A DNA stretch of 64,000 nt from Microcaldota archaeon. GTDB lineage: Archaea > Micrarchaeota > Micrarchaeia > Micrarchaeales > CABMGC01. The stretch is from assembly GCA_021818925.1 (NCBI GenBank), contig JAKASU010000001.1:522911-586910 (forward strand). Direction: 5' to 3'. The notes below the pieces were generated by a model. It was not told where the DNA came from. It worked only from the letters and a program-made list of their open reading frames with translations, and did no database searches. How positions within the stretch are numbered: the first letter of the stretch is position 1; each line of letters starts with the position of its first letter. The translations under genes were made by a program, and so were the position numbers. Of this stretch, positions 30,306 to 38,514 are shown one piece after another.

Positions 30306-33194
30306 ATGAATAAGAAAGCGATTGCGAGGCAGCGGGCCGCTGTTGCCTCCAGCGCTGCCACCACTATAGACTATTTTGTAAGTCCCGATGAGGCGGAGGC
30401 GGCGAGGTCGTCTGCGGTCTCTGCTCTGAAGAATGAAGTTGCACGAGATACCAACGTATTGCTTTCCTCAGGGCCGGGAACTGGAAAGACAACCAGGATG
30501 GTGGGCGGCATCGTAGATGAGCTTGCCAAAGGAACTAAGCCGGACAAGATACTTGTTATGACCTATTCAAGGGAGGCCAGCGACGAGATAAGGGAGAGAA
30601 TCTCCAAGGCACTTGAGGAGAGGAAGGTTCCTGGAGTTAGGCCGTCAGATATAGAGGTGAGGACTTTTTACAGTTATACCTACGGCCTCATGCGCGACCA
30701 GGCTACGGAGACAAAGGAGCTTATCTCTAGAGAACAGTCAAGGCTGTTCATGCTTGAGGGGCTGAAACAGAACAATCCGAAGAGATACTCAGATGAGTAC
30801 CTGGCATCGCAAGTAGGCGACGTAGAGAATGCGATACAGTACCTTAAGGGCTTTGGGCTCATGCCGACAAACATTAATTACGATCTGGCGCGCAGGGCGC
30901 TTGAGGAACTGTGCACCAAACGTGGTTATGATGAGAGGAGAACGGCCAACAACCTGCAATTCCTTGACTCTTTCATGAAGACGTTCGGATATTACGAGAG
31001 CAGAAAGAGCGAAGAAGGCTCAATGGACTACAATGACAGACTCATGCTGATGCACGAAAAGCTTGAAAGGGGGGAAGGCGCGTACAAGAAGTATGATTTT
31101 GTGTTCGTCGACGGCATACAGGACATGAACCTCCTTGAATCCAAGATAGTAGAGAACTCGGGCAAGTGGAAACGCCTGGTTAAGGACGAGAAGAAGGGCA
31201 TCTATGAGTTCAGAGGAGGGGGGATAGAGGAGGCATGGAGCGCCACGACCATGGAAGGGATAGTCACCAGCAGCGCGGGTAACGTAAACAAGAGAAACCT
31301 GCGTGAGATTTCGCTCTACGCCCAGGAGTTCTTCCTCAGAAACGTCAGCAGCAGGAAGCAGTACGAGGCGGATTTTGCAGGACTCGTGAACGAAAGAAAC
31401 GACAGAAAGGGCATCGTTAAGCTCATTACTTCAGATGAGCAGGAGCAGAGCGCGGCAGCCATAGTTAAGGAGATACACGACAGGGGAGAGGAGGTCACGG
31501 TAATTGCTAGGACCAACAGACAATTGGCCATTATGGCGGAACAGTTAGACACCCTAGGGATAAAGTATTCCGGGACCATAAAAGGATCTGCAGGAGGGCA
31601 TGCAAAGAAGGATGTGCTGGAGTTCCTGAAGGGGCTCTTCTACAACGATCCGGATGTTGTGATCCGGGCGTTGTTCACCCCATATTCTGGAATCACGTGG
31701 GCCGATGCGTACGACATAAAGGAGAAGTACAAGTCGGGAGAGATTGCGTGGGAGGGGCTGAAAGAGAAGGCGGCGCCTTTCTTTGGGATAAAGAACGAGT
31801 TTACAAGAGACAAGGTGAAGGACCTGTTTACGAACTGGATACTGCCCATGTCAGTGTCGATAAGCAAGGAGCACTTTCTTGTCTCAAGGGCGATATACAG
31901 GAGCCTCGACACTTATGCGGACAAGAGCGACCCTTCCACAAGAGAGTCGCTGTTCGACTACCTGAGCCTCAGCAGCGAAGGTTACGAACCCATCGGAGAA
32001 GGGAATGGGGTGCTGCTGGCTACGGTCCACAAGGCGAAGAGCAAGTGGGCCGACAACGTGGTCTACCTACCGAAGCACTTCGGAGGAGAGGGCTCGTTCA
32101 TGGACAATACGAAATACGCTATAATGAAGTCTACAACGGGAATAGACATAATAGAAAAGACCAGGGACGAGCCTACGAAGGTCGATTTTGTAGCTGTGAC
32201 TAGGGCCAAAAACGAGCTATACATTGTGGCGCCGCCCAAGCTGCAGCCAAGGTTCTACATAGAAGGGCTGATAAAGGAGGAAAAGGCCAAGAAGATAGAA
32301 ATCAAACCAGAGCCAATAAAACTTGCTGACCTGAGGGGCAGCATACGGAAGCCGCTTGACACAGAAGACGGATACAGGGACATAATTTACAGCCACTTCA
32401 AGAAGAACGAACACCTTTCGTTCACGCGCGTCTCCGTACTTGAAAAGCCGTACGATTATCTGCTCACGTACGTGGTCGGAATACACGAGAAAAACAGCGG
32501 CATGGTCGTAGGAGGAGAGATACATGAGATTGCTGAGAAATTCTTCAGGAAGACGCTTGACGAGAGCTCGCTGAACGACACGGAGCGCAGGTTCCTTGAC
32601 AACATAAAGGAGGTCAGGGACAGGATGGGGCTGGCGTTCAAGGCGAAACAGACAGATGCCGAATACGAATTCACGCTTGACATATCTGAGATATTCCCCG
32701 ATATTAAAAGCGGAACGCAGTTCACCGGCAAGATAGACGCAGTGTACGAGATTGACACGCCGAAAGGCAAGAGGTACATGCTGCTCGACTACAAGACCGA
32801 CAAGGATGGATCGTGGCTGGGTGCGCACCTTGAGCAGGTTGCCGTGTACAAGAAAGCGTTCGCTGTAAAGAAGGTCATCGACGAGAAGGACATAGATGTC
32901 GTTGTGGCCTATATCGGGAAGAACACAGGCGGGAACAGTTTCGGAATAGATCTTTATTCTACGGTTCCGGCTGAGGGGATGAAGACTGTGTCCGCGAAAC
33001 AGTTGAGCACCAAGCTCGAAGAGATGAAGGAAGATGTCACCAGGATGATAGACTATAGGGCGGATCCTGAAAAGTTCGTGCAGGCGCTGCTCCAGACCCC
33101 TAAGTCGCAGAGAGACACCAGGTTTAAAATGATAGAGCAGGCGTTGATGGGCAAGCAGGGAGTGGTGCTTAAGGACTTGGAGCGATTGTCCTAG
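30306..33194 (+). CDS. UvrD/RecB-like superfamily 1 helicase fused to a PD-(D/E)XK nuclease
   Basis: A 962-residue AddA/RecB-like protein for processing DNA ends. Residues 1-660 form an SF1 helicase: Walker A SSGPGTGKTTR (56-63), ILVMTYSREASDEI, motif V-like VHKAKSKWADNVVYLP and motif VI FVAVTRAKNELYIV. About 690-900 form a RecB-type nuclease: GGEIHEIAEKF (His near 740), FTGKIDAVYEI (Asp near 808) and LLDYKTDKD (Asp-X-Lys near 826). The Walker B motif reads FVDGIQD: the catalytic Glu of the usual DEFQD is Gly270, from codon GGC. The nuclease triad looks intact. No AddB or RecC partner is adjacent. Confidence 0.88.
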   Translation: MNKKAIARQRAAVASSAATTIDYFVSPDEAEAARSSAVSALKNEVARDTNVLLSSGPGTGKTTRMVGGIVDELAKGTKPDKILVMTYSREASDEIRERISKALEERKVPGVRPSDIEVRTFYSYTYGLMRDQATETKELISREQSRLFMLEGLKQNNPKRYSDEYLASQVGDVENAIQYLKGFGLMPTNINYDLARRALEELCTKRGYDERRTANNLQFLDSFMKTFGYYESRKSEEGSMDYNDRLMLMHEKLERGEGAYKKYDFVFVDGIQDMNLLESKIVENSGKWKRLVKDEKKGIYEFRGGGIEEAWSATTMEGIVTSSAGNVNKRNLREISLYAQEFFLRNVSSRKQYEADFAGLVNERNDRKGIVKLITSDEQEQSAAAIVKEIHDRGEEVTVIARTNRQLAIMAEQLDTLGIKYSGTIKGSAGGHAKKDVLEFLKGLFYNDPDVVIRALFTPYSGITWADAYDIKEKYKSGEIAWEGLKEKAAPFFGIKNEFTRDKVKDLFTNWILPMSVSISKEHFLVSRAIYRSLDTYADKSDPSTRESLFDYLSLSSEGYEPIGEGNGVLLATVHKAKSKWADNVVYLPKHFGGEGSFMDNTKYAIMKSTTGIDIIEKTRDEPTKVDFVAVTRAKNELYIVAPPKLQPRFYIEGLIKEEKAKKIEIKPEPIKLADLRGSIRKPLDTEDGYRDIIYSHFKKNEHLSFTRVSVLEKPYDYLLTYVVGIHEKNSGMVVGGEIHEIAEKFFRKTLDESSLNDTERRFLDNIKEVRDRMGLAFKAKQTDAEYEFTLDISEIFPDIKSGTQFTGKIDAVYEIDTPKGKRYMLLDYKTDKDGSWLGAHLEQVAVYKKAFAVKKVIDEKDIDVVVAYIGKNTGGNSFGIDLYSTVPAEGMKTVSAKQLSTKLEEMKEDVTRMIDYRADPEKFVQALLQTPKSQRDTRFKMIEQALMGKQGVVLKDLERLS

Positions 33195-34348
33195 GGCTGC
33201 ATCCAGTCTATCTCGAAGTAGTCGAGCGCGCTTCCAGGCAGCTTGATCTTCCTTACCCTGTAGTAGGTAACTGCGGTTTCCCTGTCGGCTATGGCAAGCA
33301 GCAGCTCGAGGCCCATCGTGTTTGCCGATGCTAGCGCGCCTGCAAACTCCTGGCCGCCTATGTACTCCTCCTCGCCCAAAGACAGCATCGCGTATTTCGG
33401 CGGGCTCTCGCCGGGCTCGTCGGCCTCGCCGCCGTGCCTATGGTAGAGCACAAAGTCTATATTCTCCTTGGCACCGCCGCTCTTGCCCGGAACCGCTAAT
33501 ATGAACGTCTTCCTTACAGAGTGTGCCACCCTTATGGCGCGCGCCCATTCGGATATGAGCAGTTTTGATTCCTTCGGGAATACCTGTATCACGTGTTTGG
33601 AGTGCGCCTGGTCTCCGTTCCCTGTCTCAGACGGCTTCGCGCCTGGGAAATACGCGCGGAAGTGGGTGCCGAACTTGAATCCGGTCTTTATTACGTAGCC
33701 CTTTTCCCTCCAATCCTTGTAAACCTCATACAATCTGAGGAAATCGCTCCTGCGTTCAGTCGCATGCCTGATTAGTTCGGTTTTTGTTGCGTTCCTCAGT
33801 AAGAGCGCGCCCTCCTCTATCATGAGAAGCGTCTCGAAGGCATCGAGCTTGCTGTGTGAGCCGCGGTCTGCCGCTTTGTAGGAGCCGTACTGTCCTATCC
33901 AGAGCTTCTCATAAAGTTTCCTGCCTGCTTCCTCATCATCCAGGATCGTGACCAGGTCTGTCTTGAAGAAGGTTCCGGAAAGTTTTTGCTTTGGAAGGTG
34001 GAGCGAAGACGCAGGATACTGCTTTGTTTGCTGCGGCCTAGGCTTGCTGTATGGCTTGCCCACAGAGACTGCGGTTAGACCCCTGTCCCTCCAGTCCCTG
34101 TATGTGAAATACCTGGCCATGAACTTGTTGGAGTCAGCGAAGATTGACGCGAGGTCCCAGAACCTGAGTTCTTGGTCTCCGCGCGTGCAAACTGCGTTGC
34201 GCATGTCCATAAGGTAAAGTGCTTCCTCCGGCGAGAGCTTGAGCGACGCCCCTTCTTTTGTGCCGTAAAAACCTCTGTTGAGTATGTCTGTTGTGGAGGC
34301 GCCGCTGGCCATGATAGTGCTTTTACCGCGCAGCGAAAGCTCCAACAT
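33191..34348 (-). CDS. endA: tRNA-splicing endonuclease, three-unit (epsilon-type) form
   Basis: Cuts the bulge-helix-bulge at tRNA intron borders. With 385 residues the protein is about twice the classical EndA. It repeats the N-terminal unit (ARYFTYRDWRDRGLTAVSVG, then LYEVYKDWREKGYVIKTG), has the catalytic core FKFGTHFRAYFPGA (Tyr), AHSKHVIQVFP (His) and VAHSVRKTFILAVP (Lys), and ends with a beta-like C-terminal unit finishing YFEIDWMQP. This three-unit layout is the one known from ARMAN archaea. An in-frame GTG at 34378 would add ten residues but overlaps the TATA box, so the ATG at 34348 is preferred. Confidence 0.9.
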   Translation of the reverse strand: MLELSLRGKSTIMASGASTTDILNRGFYGTKEGASLKLSPEEALYLMDMRNAVCTRGDQELRFWDLASIFADSNKFMARYFTYRDWRDRGLTAVSVGKPYSKPRPQQTKQYPASSLHLPKQKLSGTFFKTDLVTILDDEEAGRKLYEKLWIGQYGSYKAADRGSHSKLDAFETLLMIEEGALLLRNATKTELIRHATERRSDFLRLYEVYKDWREKGYVIKTGFKFGTHFRAYFPGAKPSETGNGDQAHSKHVIQVFPKESKLLISEWARAIRVAHSVRKTFILAVPGKSGGAKENIDFVLYHRHGGEADEPGESPPKYAMLSLGEEEYIGGQEFAGALASANTMGLELLLAIADRETAVTYYRVRKIKLPGSALDYFEIDWMQP

Positions 34349-34378
34349 ATCTTCGTAGGTATATCTGCAGCAAAGCAC

Positions 34379-34385
34379 ATATAAA
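34379..34385. promoter_or_regulatory. Shared TATA box for divergent endA and flippase-like gene
   Basis: ATATAAA (TTTATAT on the other strand) is centred at 34382. It lies 34 bases from the endA ATG (34348) and 34 bases from the TTG start of the divergent gene (34416), so one box can serve both directions. Confidence 0.5.
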
Positions 34386-34415
34386 CTTCTAACGTCTCTT
34401 TGTAGTGGCGACTGT

Positions 34416-35414
34416 TTGGCGAATGACCAGGCTTATAGCGAAAGGATGCGGCGCGCCAGGTTCGCGGTATTGAGCATACTTGGCCTCAGCATAGCGGTCT
34501 TCGCGGTCATAGCTGCCCTGGCTGTCATAAACGAGGGCGCTGGAAAGTTTGTCTCGACGTTGGAGTCGATAAACCCGCTGTACTACGTTCTGGCGCTCGC
34601 GAGCGTGATGCTTAGCACTGCCGTTGGTTTCCCGAAATGGGATATGTTTGTCAGGAAGCTCGGCATACACATACCGTGGCAGCAGAACTTCGCGGTGTAC
34701 CAGTCCATGTTCTCGATGGACATCACGCCTGGAAGATGGGGCAGGGCGGTGGTTGCTTACACGCTTAATAGGATCACGGGGATGAGATTCGGGAAAACTT
34801 TCCCGGCTGTAGTGGCCGACATACTCACCGACTTCCTTGGATTCATCGCTGTTGCCCTTGTCACCGCCTTCCTGGTAAGGAGCTTCACTCTGATATCGGT
34901 GGTGATAAGCGTGCTTCTTCTCATACCGTTCTTCTTCATCTATGTGCGCGCACCGTACGAATGGGTGAAGAGAAGGGTAGGCAACTGGAGACGGCTGAGG
35001 GGAATATTCAAGACAGCGGACATGTACTTCAGGAGCAGCAGGTCGCTTGATGCGGGAGCTTATGCGTACGCAATGCTGTTCACCATACCCGCTGTGCTGC
35101 TGAGCGGCCTTGCGCTGTATTTCGTGATCCTGAGCTTTGGGATAAACTTGGATCCTGGAGCGATGCCCACGATTCTCTTCATCTACACCTCTTCGCTCCT
35201 TATAGGGATGGTAACCGGTATACCAGGAACGCTTGGCGTTACAGATGCTGCTATGCTCGGCTATCTTATAGCGTTCTTGGGAAGCGACGGCGTGACGTTC
35301 GGAGTGGCGTCGGCAATAGTGATATTTTTCAGAATAGCGAGCATGTGGTTCACTGAGGGCGTGAGCACGAGCTTCCTTATGTACACAATGAAGTACTGGA
35401 ACATCAGGAGATAG
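34416..35414 (+). CDS. Lysylphosphatidylglycerol synthase TM-region / UPF0104 membrane protein
   Basis: A 332-residue polytopic membrane protein of the YbhN/UPF0104 family, whose members act as lipid flippases or accompany glycosyltransferases. About eight membrane helices are seen. Family features: MDITPGRWGRAVVAYTLNR in the first half and IPGTLGVTDAAMLGYLIAFLG with FFRIASMWFTEGVS in the second (PGTLGVTDA is the GxxExA-type motif region). The start is TTG at 34416 or ATG at 34443. Archaeal homologues may move isoprenoid-linked glycans; no glycosyltransferase is adjacent here. Confidence 0.8.
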   Translation: MANDQAYSERMRRARFAVLSILGLSIAVFAVIAALAVINEGAGKFVSTLESINPLYYVLALASVMLSTAVGFPKWDMFVRKLGIHIPWQQNFAVYQSMFSMDITPGRWGRAVVAYTLNRITGMRFGKTFPAVVADILTDFLGFIAVALVTAFLVRSFTLISVVISVLLLIPFFFIYVRAPYEWVKRRVGNWRRLRGIFKTADMYFRSSRSLDAGAYAYAMLFTIPAVLLSGLALYFVILSFGINLDPGAMPTILFIYTSSLLIGMVTGIPGTLGVTDAAMLGYLIAFLGSDGVTFGVASAIVIFFRIASMWFTEGVSTSFLMYTMKYWNIRR

Positions 35415-36171
35415 AGGCTATGCGCCTCAGGCTTTCCTCTTCGGCGAAGCTAAGTTTTCCTGGAACTATGAGCGACAGCACTTTTCCCTCGAGCTCCTTG
35501 GAGAGTTTGCCCATCTCTTTGATCTCGGTGACTATTATCGCTCGGTCTGGCCTGCCAAGATTGGCCATGACGATGACTTTTGTGTCAGCAGTCACGCCCT
35601 CTTTCCCCGATATCGCATTTATCAGTATCTCCATTGCCTCTCCTATTTTCATTGGCACGCTGTTCTTGTGGTCTATGTCGAGCAAAACCAGAGTGTGCTG
35701 CCCTTCTCTGAGGTTTTTGTTAATAGAGTCCATGAACGCCGTGGGCTTATACCTTTCTGACCAGAAAGGTATGGTTGCGGTGGGCCCGAACTTGTAGACG
35801 TCGAGGCCGCTCTCCCCTATCGCTATCGAGAACACTGACGGCGCGTGGATGACCTCTGTCTTTATGTGCTGTGACTTGGCCTCGTTGAGGACTATGCTGT
35901 GCGTAGTGGCTATCAGTGGGTCCCCAGGAACAAGTATTACAACTTCTCTTTCCTTTGCTGCGGCAACCGTCTTCTTCAGGTCGTCCTCAAGGTCCTTCCT
36001 GGACAGCGGCACAGGCTTCCTGCCCGCCTCTCTTTCTATGAACTCCGCGTAGCCTTCGGGCAAGAACGCGGTGTACGTCTCAAGAAAAAGGTCGTCTGCT
36101 CTCTTTATCTCGTCGATCGCCCTGAGTGAAAGGTCCTTGGTGCCCAACCCCAAACCTATAAGGAAGAGCAT
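35404..36171 (-). CDS. dphB: Diphthine synthase
   Basis: SAM-dependent methyltransferase (Dph5) that trimethylates the modified histidine of elongation factor 2 on the way to diphthamide. The 255-residue protein starts MLFLIGLGLGTKDLSLRA and has LETYTAFLP, the SAM loop LVPGDPLIATTH, HAPSVFSIAIGESGLDVYKFG and LLDID. The frame is open upstream to 36288, but the ATG at 36171 starts the conserved N-terminus and follows the stop of the preceding gene by one base. Convergent with the flippase-like gene, overlapping by 11 bases. Confidence 0.94.
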   Translation of the reverse strand: MLFLIGLGLGTKDLSLRAIDEIKRADDLFLETYTAFLPEGYAEFIEREAGRKPVPLSRKDLEDDLKKTVAAAKEREVVILVPGDPLIATTHSIVLNEAKSQHIKTEVIHAPSVFSIAIGESGLDVYKFGPTATIPFWSERYKPTAFMDSINKNLREGQHTLVLLDIDHKNSVPMKIGEAMEILINAISGKEGVTADTKVIVMANLGRPDRAIIVTEIKEMGKLSKELEGKVLSLIVPGKLSFAEEESLRRIASIS

Positions 36172-36172
36172 G

Positions 36173-36550
36173 CTACCACAGGGGGTCGAGGCTCTCGGCC
36201 CATTTGGCCGCCGCCTGCTTGCTCTCCTTGTTGCCGTCCTTCCTGAAAGCCAGATCGAGCAGCTTGTCGTAGCCGAATACCCTGTCATAGAGCAGGTTTA
36301 TCTGCTGCCTCCTGTCGAGCTTGCCTCTTGCAGCATTGACCAAGGTGACGAACATCTTCGTGTCCTCCTTTAGGAGTGCGATTGCGAGAATGGGGGCTGC
36401 CGATACGACATCCGTGTCATTGGTCCTTGCATCAAGAAGTGAGAAAAGGTCGTCCTTCGTGAAGTCTCTTGCGATACGCGCTATGTCTGCCTTCCCGTCT
36501 ATTATGTTCTTCTTCGTTCCCTGGATGTCTATTACTGCACTAGCCGACAA
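36173..36550 (-). CDS. Hypothetical protein between radA and dphB (125 aa)
   Basis: I do not recognise it. The 125-residue product is soluble and predicted mostly helical, with segments ADIARIARDFTKDDLFSLL and LLYDRVFGYDKLLDLAFRK. It has no cysteines or obvious metal sites. It starts eight bases after the radA stop and ends one base before dphB, so the three genes are probably one transcript. Composition and codon use match its neighbours. Confidence 0.65.
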   Translation of the reverse strand: MSASAVIDIQGTKKNIIDGKADIARIARDFTKDDLFSLLDARTNDTDVVSAAPILAIALLKEDTKMFVTLVNAARGKLDRRQQINLLYDRVFGYDKLLDLAFRKDGNKESKQAAAKWAESLDPLW

Positions 36551-36558
36551 TCAACCGC

Positions 36559-37509
36559 CTAGTCCTTTATGCCTTCAGGAGTGATCTTGATCACGGTTTC
36601 GCCCTCGGGCATGTTTGGCGAGTCGACCAAACGTATTATCCTCTTCTCCTCCTTGCTCTTCCTTATGTAGAGCCTGGTCGTTGCCGCGTGTGCGACTATG
36701 TTGCCGCCCACCGGAGTCGTGGGGTCCCCGAAGAGCATGCCTGGATTGTCCATGACCTGGTTGGTTATGTACACAGCAAGGAAGTAGTCGTCAGACAGCC
36801 TCTGCAGCTTGTGTATGTGCGCATTGAGCTTCTGCTGCCTCTCGTTCAGCGCGCCCCTCCCTATGAACTCAGCTCTGAATAGGGACATGAGCGAGTCTAC
36901 GATTATGAGCTTGATGTTCTTCTCTCTGATCAGTTTGTCGGCGCGCTCCGCTGTGAGTATCTGCTGGTCGGTGCTTGTGACTCGCGTGACATAGATGTTG
37001 TCCAGCACGCTCTTCGAATCCGCGTCCTGAGCCTTGGCGAGCGCCTCTATCCTTTCGGGCCTGAACGTGCCCTCTGTGTCTATGAAAAGAACGCTTCCGT
37101 CAAGGCCTCCCTTATCTACCGGAAGCTGCACGTTTACGGCAAGCTGGAATCCTAGCTGTGTCTTGCCGCTTGCGAACCTGCCGTACATCTCCGTGATGCC
37201 GTTTGTCTCGACGCCGCCTCCAAGCAGCTCGTCCAGGCCTTTCGAGCCTGTTGAGATCCTCCCTATGGCCTTCCTCTTCTCCAGCACAGACGTTCCGGTC
37301 TGCACCTCTATGTTCGTAGCTTCCCTTGCCGCCTCTATGGCCTTCTTCGCGTTCTCCGCGCTTATGCCTATCATTTCGGATAGCTCGTAAGGCGAGGACG
37401 CGGCCACTTTCTCTATGTTGTCTATCCCGGAACCCCTGAGCTTCGCTGCCGCTGCAGGGCCTATCCCTGGAAGGTCCTCAAGCTCATGAACGCCCTTGTC
37501 TTTAGCCAA
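36559..37509 (-). CDS. radA: DNA repair and recombination protein RadA
   Basis: Archaeal RecA/Rad51 recombinase that forms filaments on ssDNA and drives strand exchange. The 316-residue protein has an N-terminal helix-hairpin-helix (DLPGIGPAAAAKLRGSGI), the polymerisation region, Walker A YGRFASGKTQLGF near 110 and Walker B LIIVDSLMSLFRAEF, then the L2 region VYITNQVMDNPG. Length is typical. TATA-like CTTATAAA about 58 bases upstream predicts a short leader. Confidence 0.96.
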   Translation of the reverse strand: MAKDKGVHELEDLPGIGPAAAAKLRGSGIDNIEKVAASSPYELSEMIGISAENAKKAIEAAREATNIEVQTGTSVLEKRKAIGRISTGSKGLDELLGGGVETNGITEMYGRFASGKTQLGFQLAVNVQLPVDKGGLDGSVLFIDTEGTFRPERIEALAKAQDADSKSVLDNIYVTRVTSTDQQILTAERADKLIREKNIKLIIVDSLMSLFRAEFIGRGALNERQQKLNAHIHKLQRLSDDYFLAVYITNQVMDNPGMLFGDPTTPVGGNIVAHAATTRLYIRKSKEEKRIIRLVDSPNMPEGETVIKITPEGIKD

Positions 37510-37621
37510 AAAAGCCCCTAACTTTAGCTCACTTGAAGATATTAAATCTTGCTCTGGAATGGGTTTATAAGATTTGGGGATTAACTAAGCGTGGATTAGG
37601 TAATGCCAAAAATAAAAAAAG

Positions 37622-37645
37622 GCCAGCACATTTTCATGTGCTGGC
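37622..37645 (-). terminator. Perfect hairpin followed by a T tract on the minus strand
   Basis: GCCAGCACAT and ATGTGCTGGC form a perfect 10-bp stem with a four-base loop. Read on the minus strand it is followed by CTTTTTTTATTTTT, the pattern of an intrinsic terminator. No protein gene on the minus strand ends just before it, so it may end a small RNA transcribed leftwards from about 37700. The 230-base gap between radA and the DUF92 gene holds nothing else except the palindromic TATA-like box at 37714. Confidence 0.5.
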
Positions 37646-37713
37646 AAGGCGACCAGTTTCATACTTTTCCCCACAGTAGAGGATTGGTACGAGAACCTGA
37701 ACTGTATCCGTTG

Positions 37714-37725
37714 TTTAAGCTTAAA
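37714..37725. promoter_or_regulatory. Palindromic TATA-like box (TTTAAGCTTAAA)
   Basis: The box is a full palindrome and could work in both directions: rightwards for the DUF92 gene (ATG 37758, about 38 bases away) and leftwards for a possible small RNA ending at the hairpin at 37622-37645. The same core lies before priS. Confidence 0.45.
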
Positions 37726-37757
37726 AACCTTGCTCACTAGTGGAAGTTTTCAAAAGG

Positions 37758-38429
37758 ATGAAACTAATGGCCGGCGTTCTCACTCTTGACAAGAAGGGGC
37801 TGGCACTGGCGTTTGTGTTCGGAATCCTCATACTCTACTTCGGTCAGAACTATGGCATTCTGTTCCTGGTAGACATCCTCGCTTTCTTGGTCATTTCTGC
37901 TATAGTCACTGACGCGGGAAAGAGGTTAAAGGAGGGCGCGGGCGTGTATGAAAGCTTGCGTGGCTGGAGGAATGTGGCCTCAAACGGGACGGTGCCGCTG
38001 GTGATCGCTTTCCTGTACTTCCTCAACTACACTTACGGGAGCTTCCCGCAGTCGTTCATAGCCATAGTCTATGTTGCGAGCGTGGCCGCGGTAACCGCAG
38101 ACAAGGTAGCACATGAGATAGGGGTGCTGAACGGCGAGCCCACGATGCTGCTGACCATGAAGAAGGCCAAGAAGGGCACCTCCGGAGCCATAACTCTCTT
38201 GGGCTCAGGGGCCGCGATTCTGAGCGCGCTGGTAGTAGGCTCTAGCGTGCTTCTGGTACACTATTCGCTGGGGCTGGTTGCGATAGTTGCGCTAAGCGGT
38301 TTCTTGGGCAACATGGTCGACTCCGTGCTCGGTTACTTCGAGGAGAAGGGGATAGGGAACAAGCACACCTCGAACTTCCTGTGCGCGGTTTCTGGAGCCC
38401 TTATATGCGCTGCGCTGCTCGTGTTTTGA
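37758..38429 (+). CDS. DUF92 family membrane protein (VTE6-like)
   Basis: A polytopic membrane protein of 223 residues with about six helices. DUF92 members include phytyl-phosphate kinase VTE6, so an isoprenoid-phosphate role is possible. Family marks: ESLRGWRNVASNGTVPL, TADKVAHEIGVLNGEPTML with the conserved acidic/His segment, and LGNMVDSVLGYFEEKG. A GTG at 37740 is also in frame, but it lies before the transcription start predicted from the TATA box, so the ATG at 37758, preceded by AAAGG, is chosen. A terminator-like hairpin follows the gene. Confidence 0.8.
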   Translation: MKLMAGVLTLDKKGLALAFVFGILILYFGQNYGILFLVDILAFLVISAIVTDAGKRLKEGAGVYESLRGWRNVASNGTVPLVIAFLYFLNYTYGSFPQSFIAIVYVASVAAVTADKVAHEIGVLNGEPTMLLTMKKAKKGTSGAITLLGSGAAILSALVVGSSVLLVHYSLGLVAIVALSGFLGNMVDSVLGYFEEKGIGNKHTSNFLCAVSGALICAALLVF

Positions 38430-38437
38430 GGCAGTAT

Positions 38438-38462
38438 ACGCAGAGAAATTTTCTGCGTTTTT
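38438..38462 (+). terminator. Terminator after the DUF92 gene
   Basis: ACGCAGA and TCTGCGT form a 7-bp stem with a GAAATTT loop, followed directly by TTTTT. It lies nine bases after the DUF92 stop and just before the TATA box of the next gene. Confidence 0.6.
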
Positions 38463-38464
38463 GG

Positions 38465-38472
38465 TTATAAAT
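38465..38472 (+). promoter_or_regulatory. TATA box of the ThyX-like gene
   Basis: TTATAAAT lies about 47 bases before the ATG at 38515, predicting a leader of roughly 20 bases. Confidence 0.55.
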
Positions 38473-38514
38473 ACCTTAATTTGCAATCAAATTTGCTGTT
38501 TTTGGGTAGCTGAA

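Noticed and set aside
37600-37740. C/D box guide RNA
   Set aside because: One CTGA occurs, but no matching C box (RTGATGA) at the right distance.
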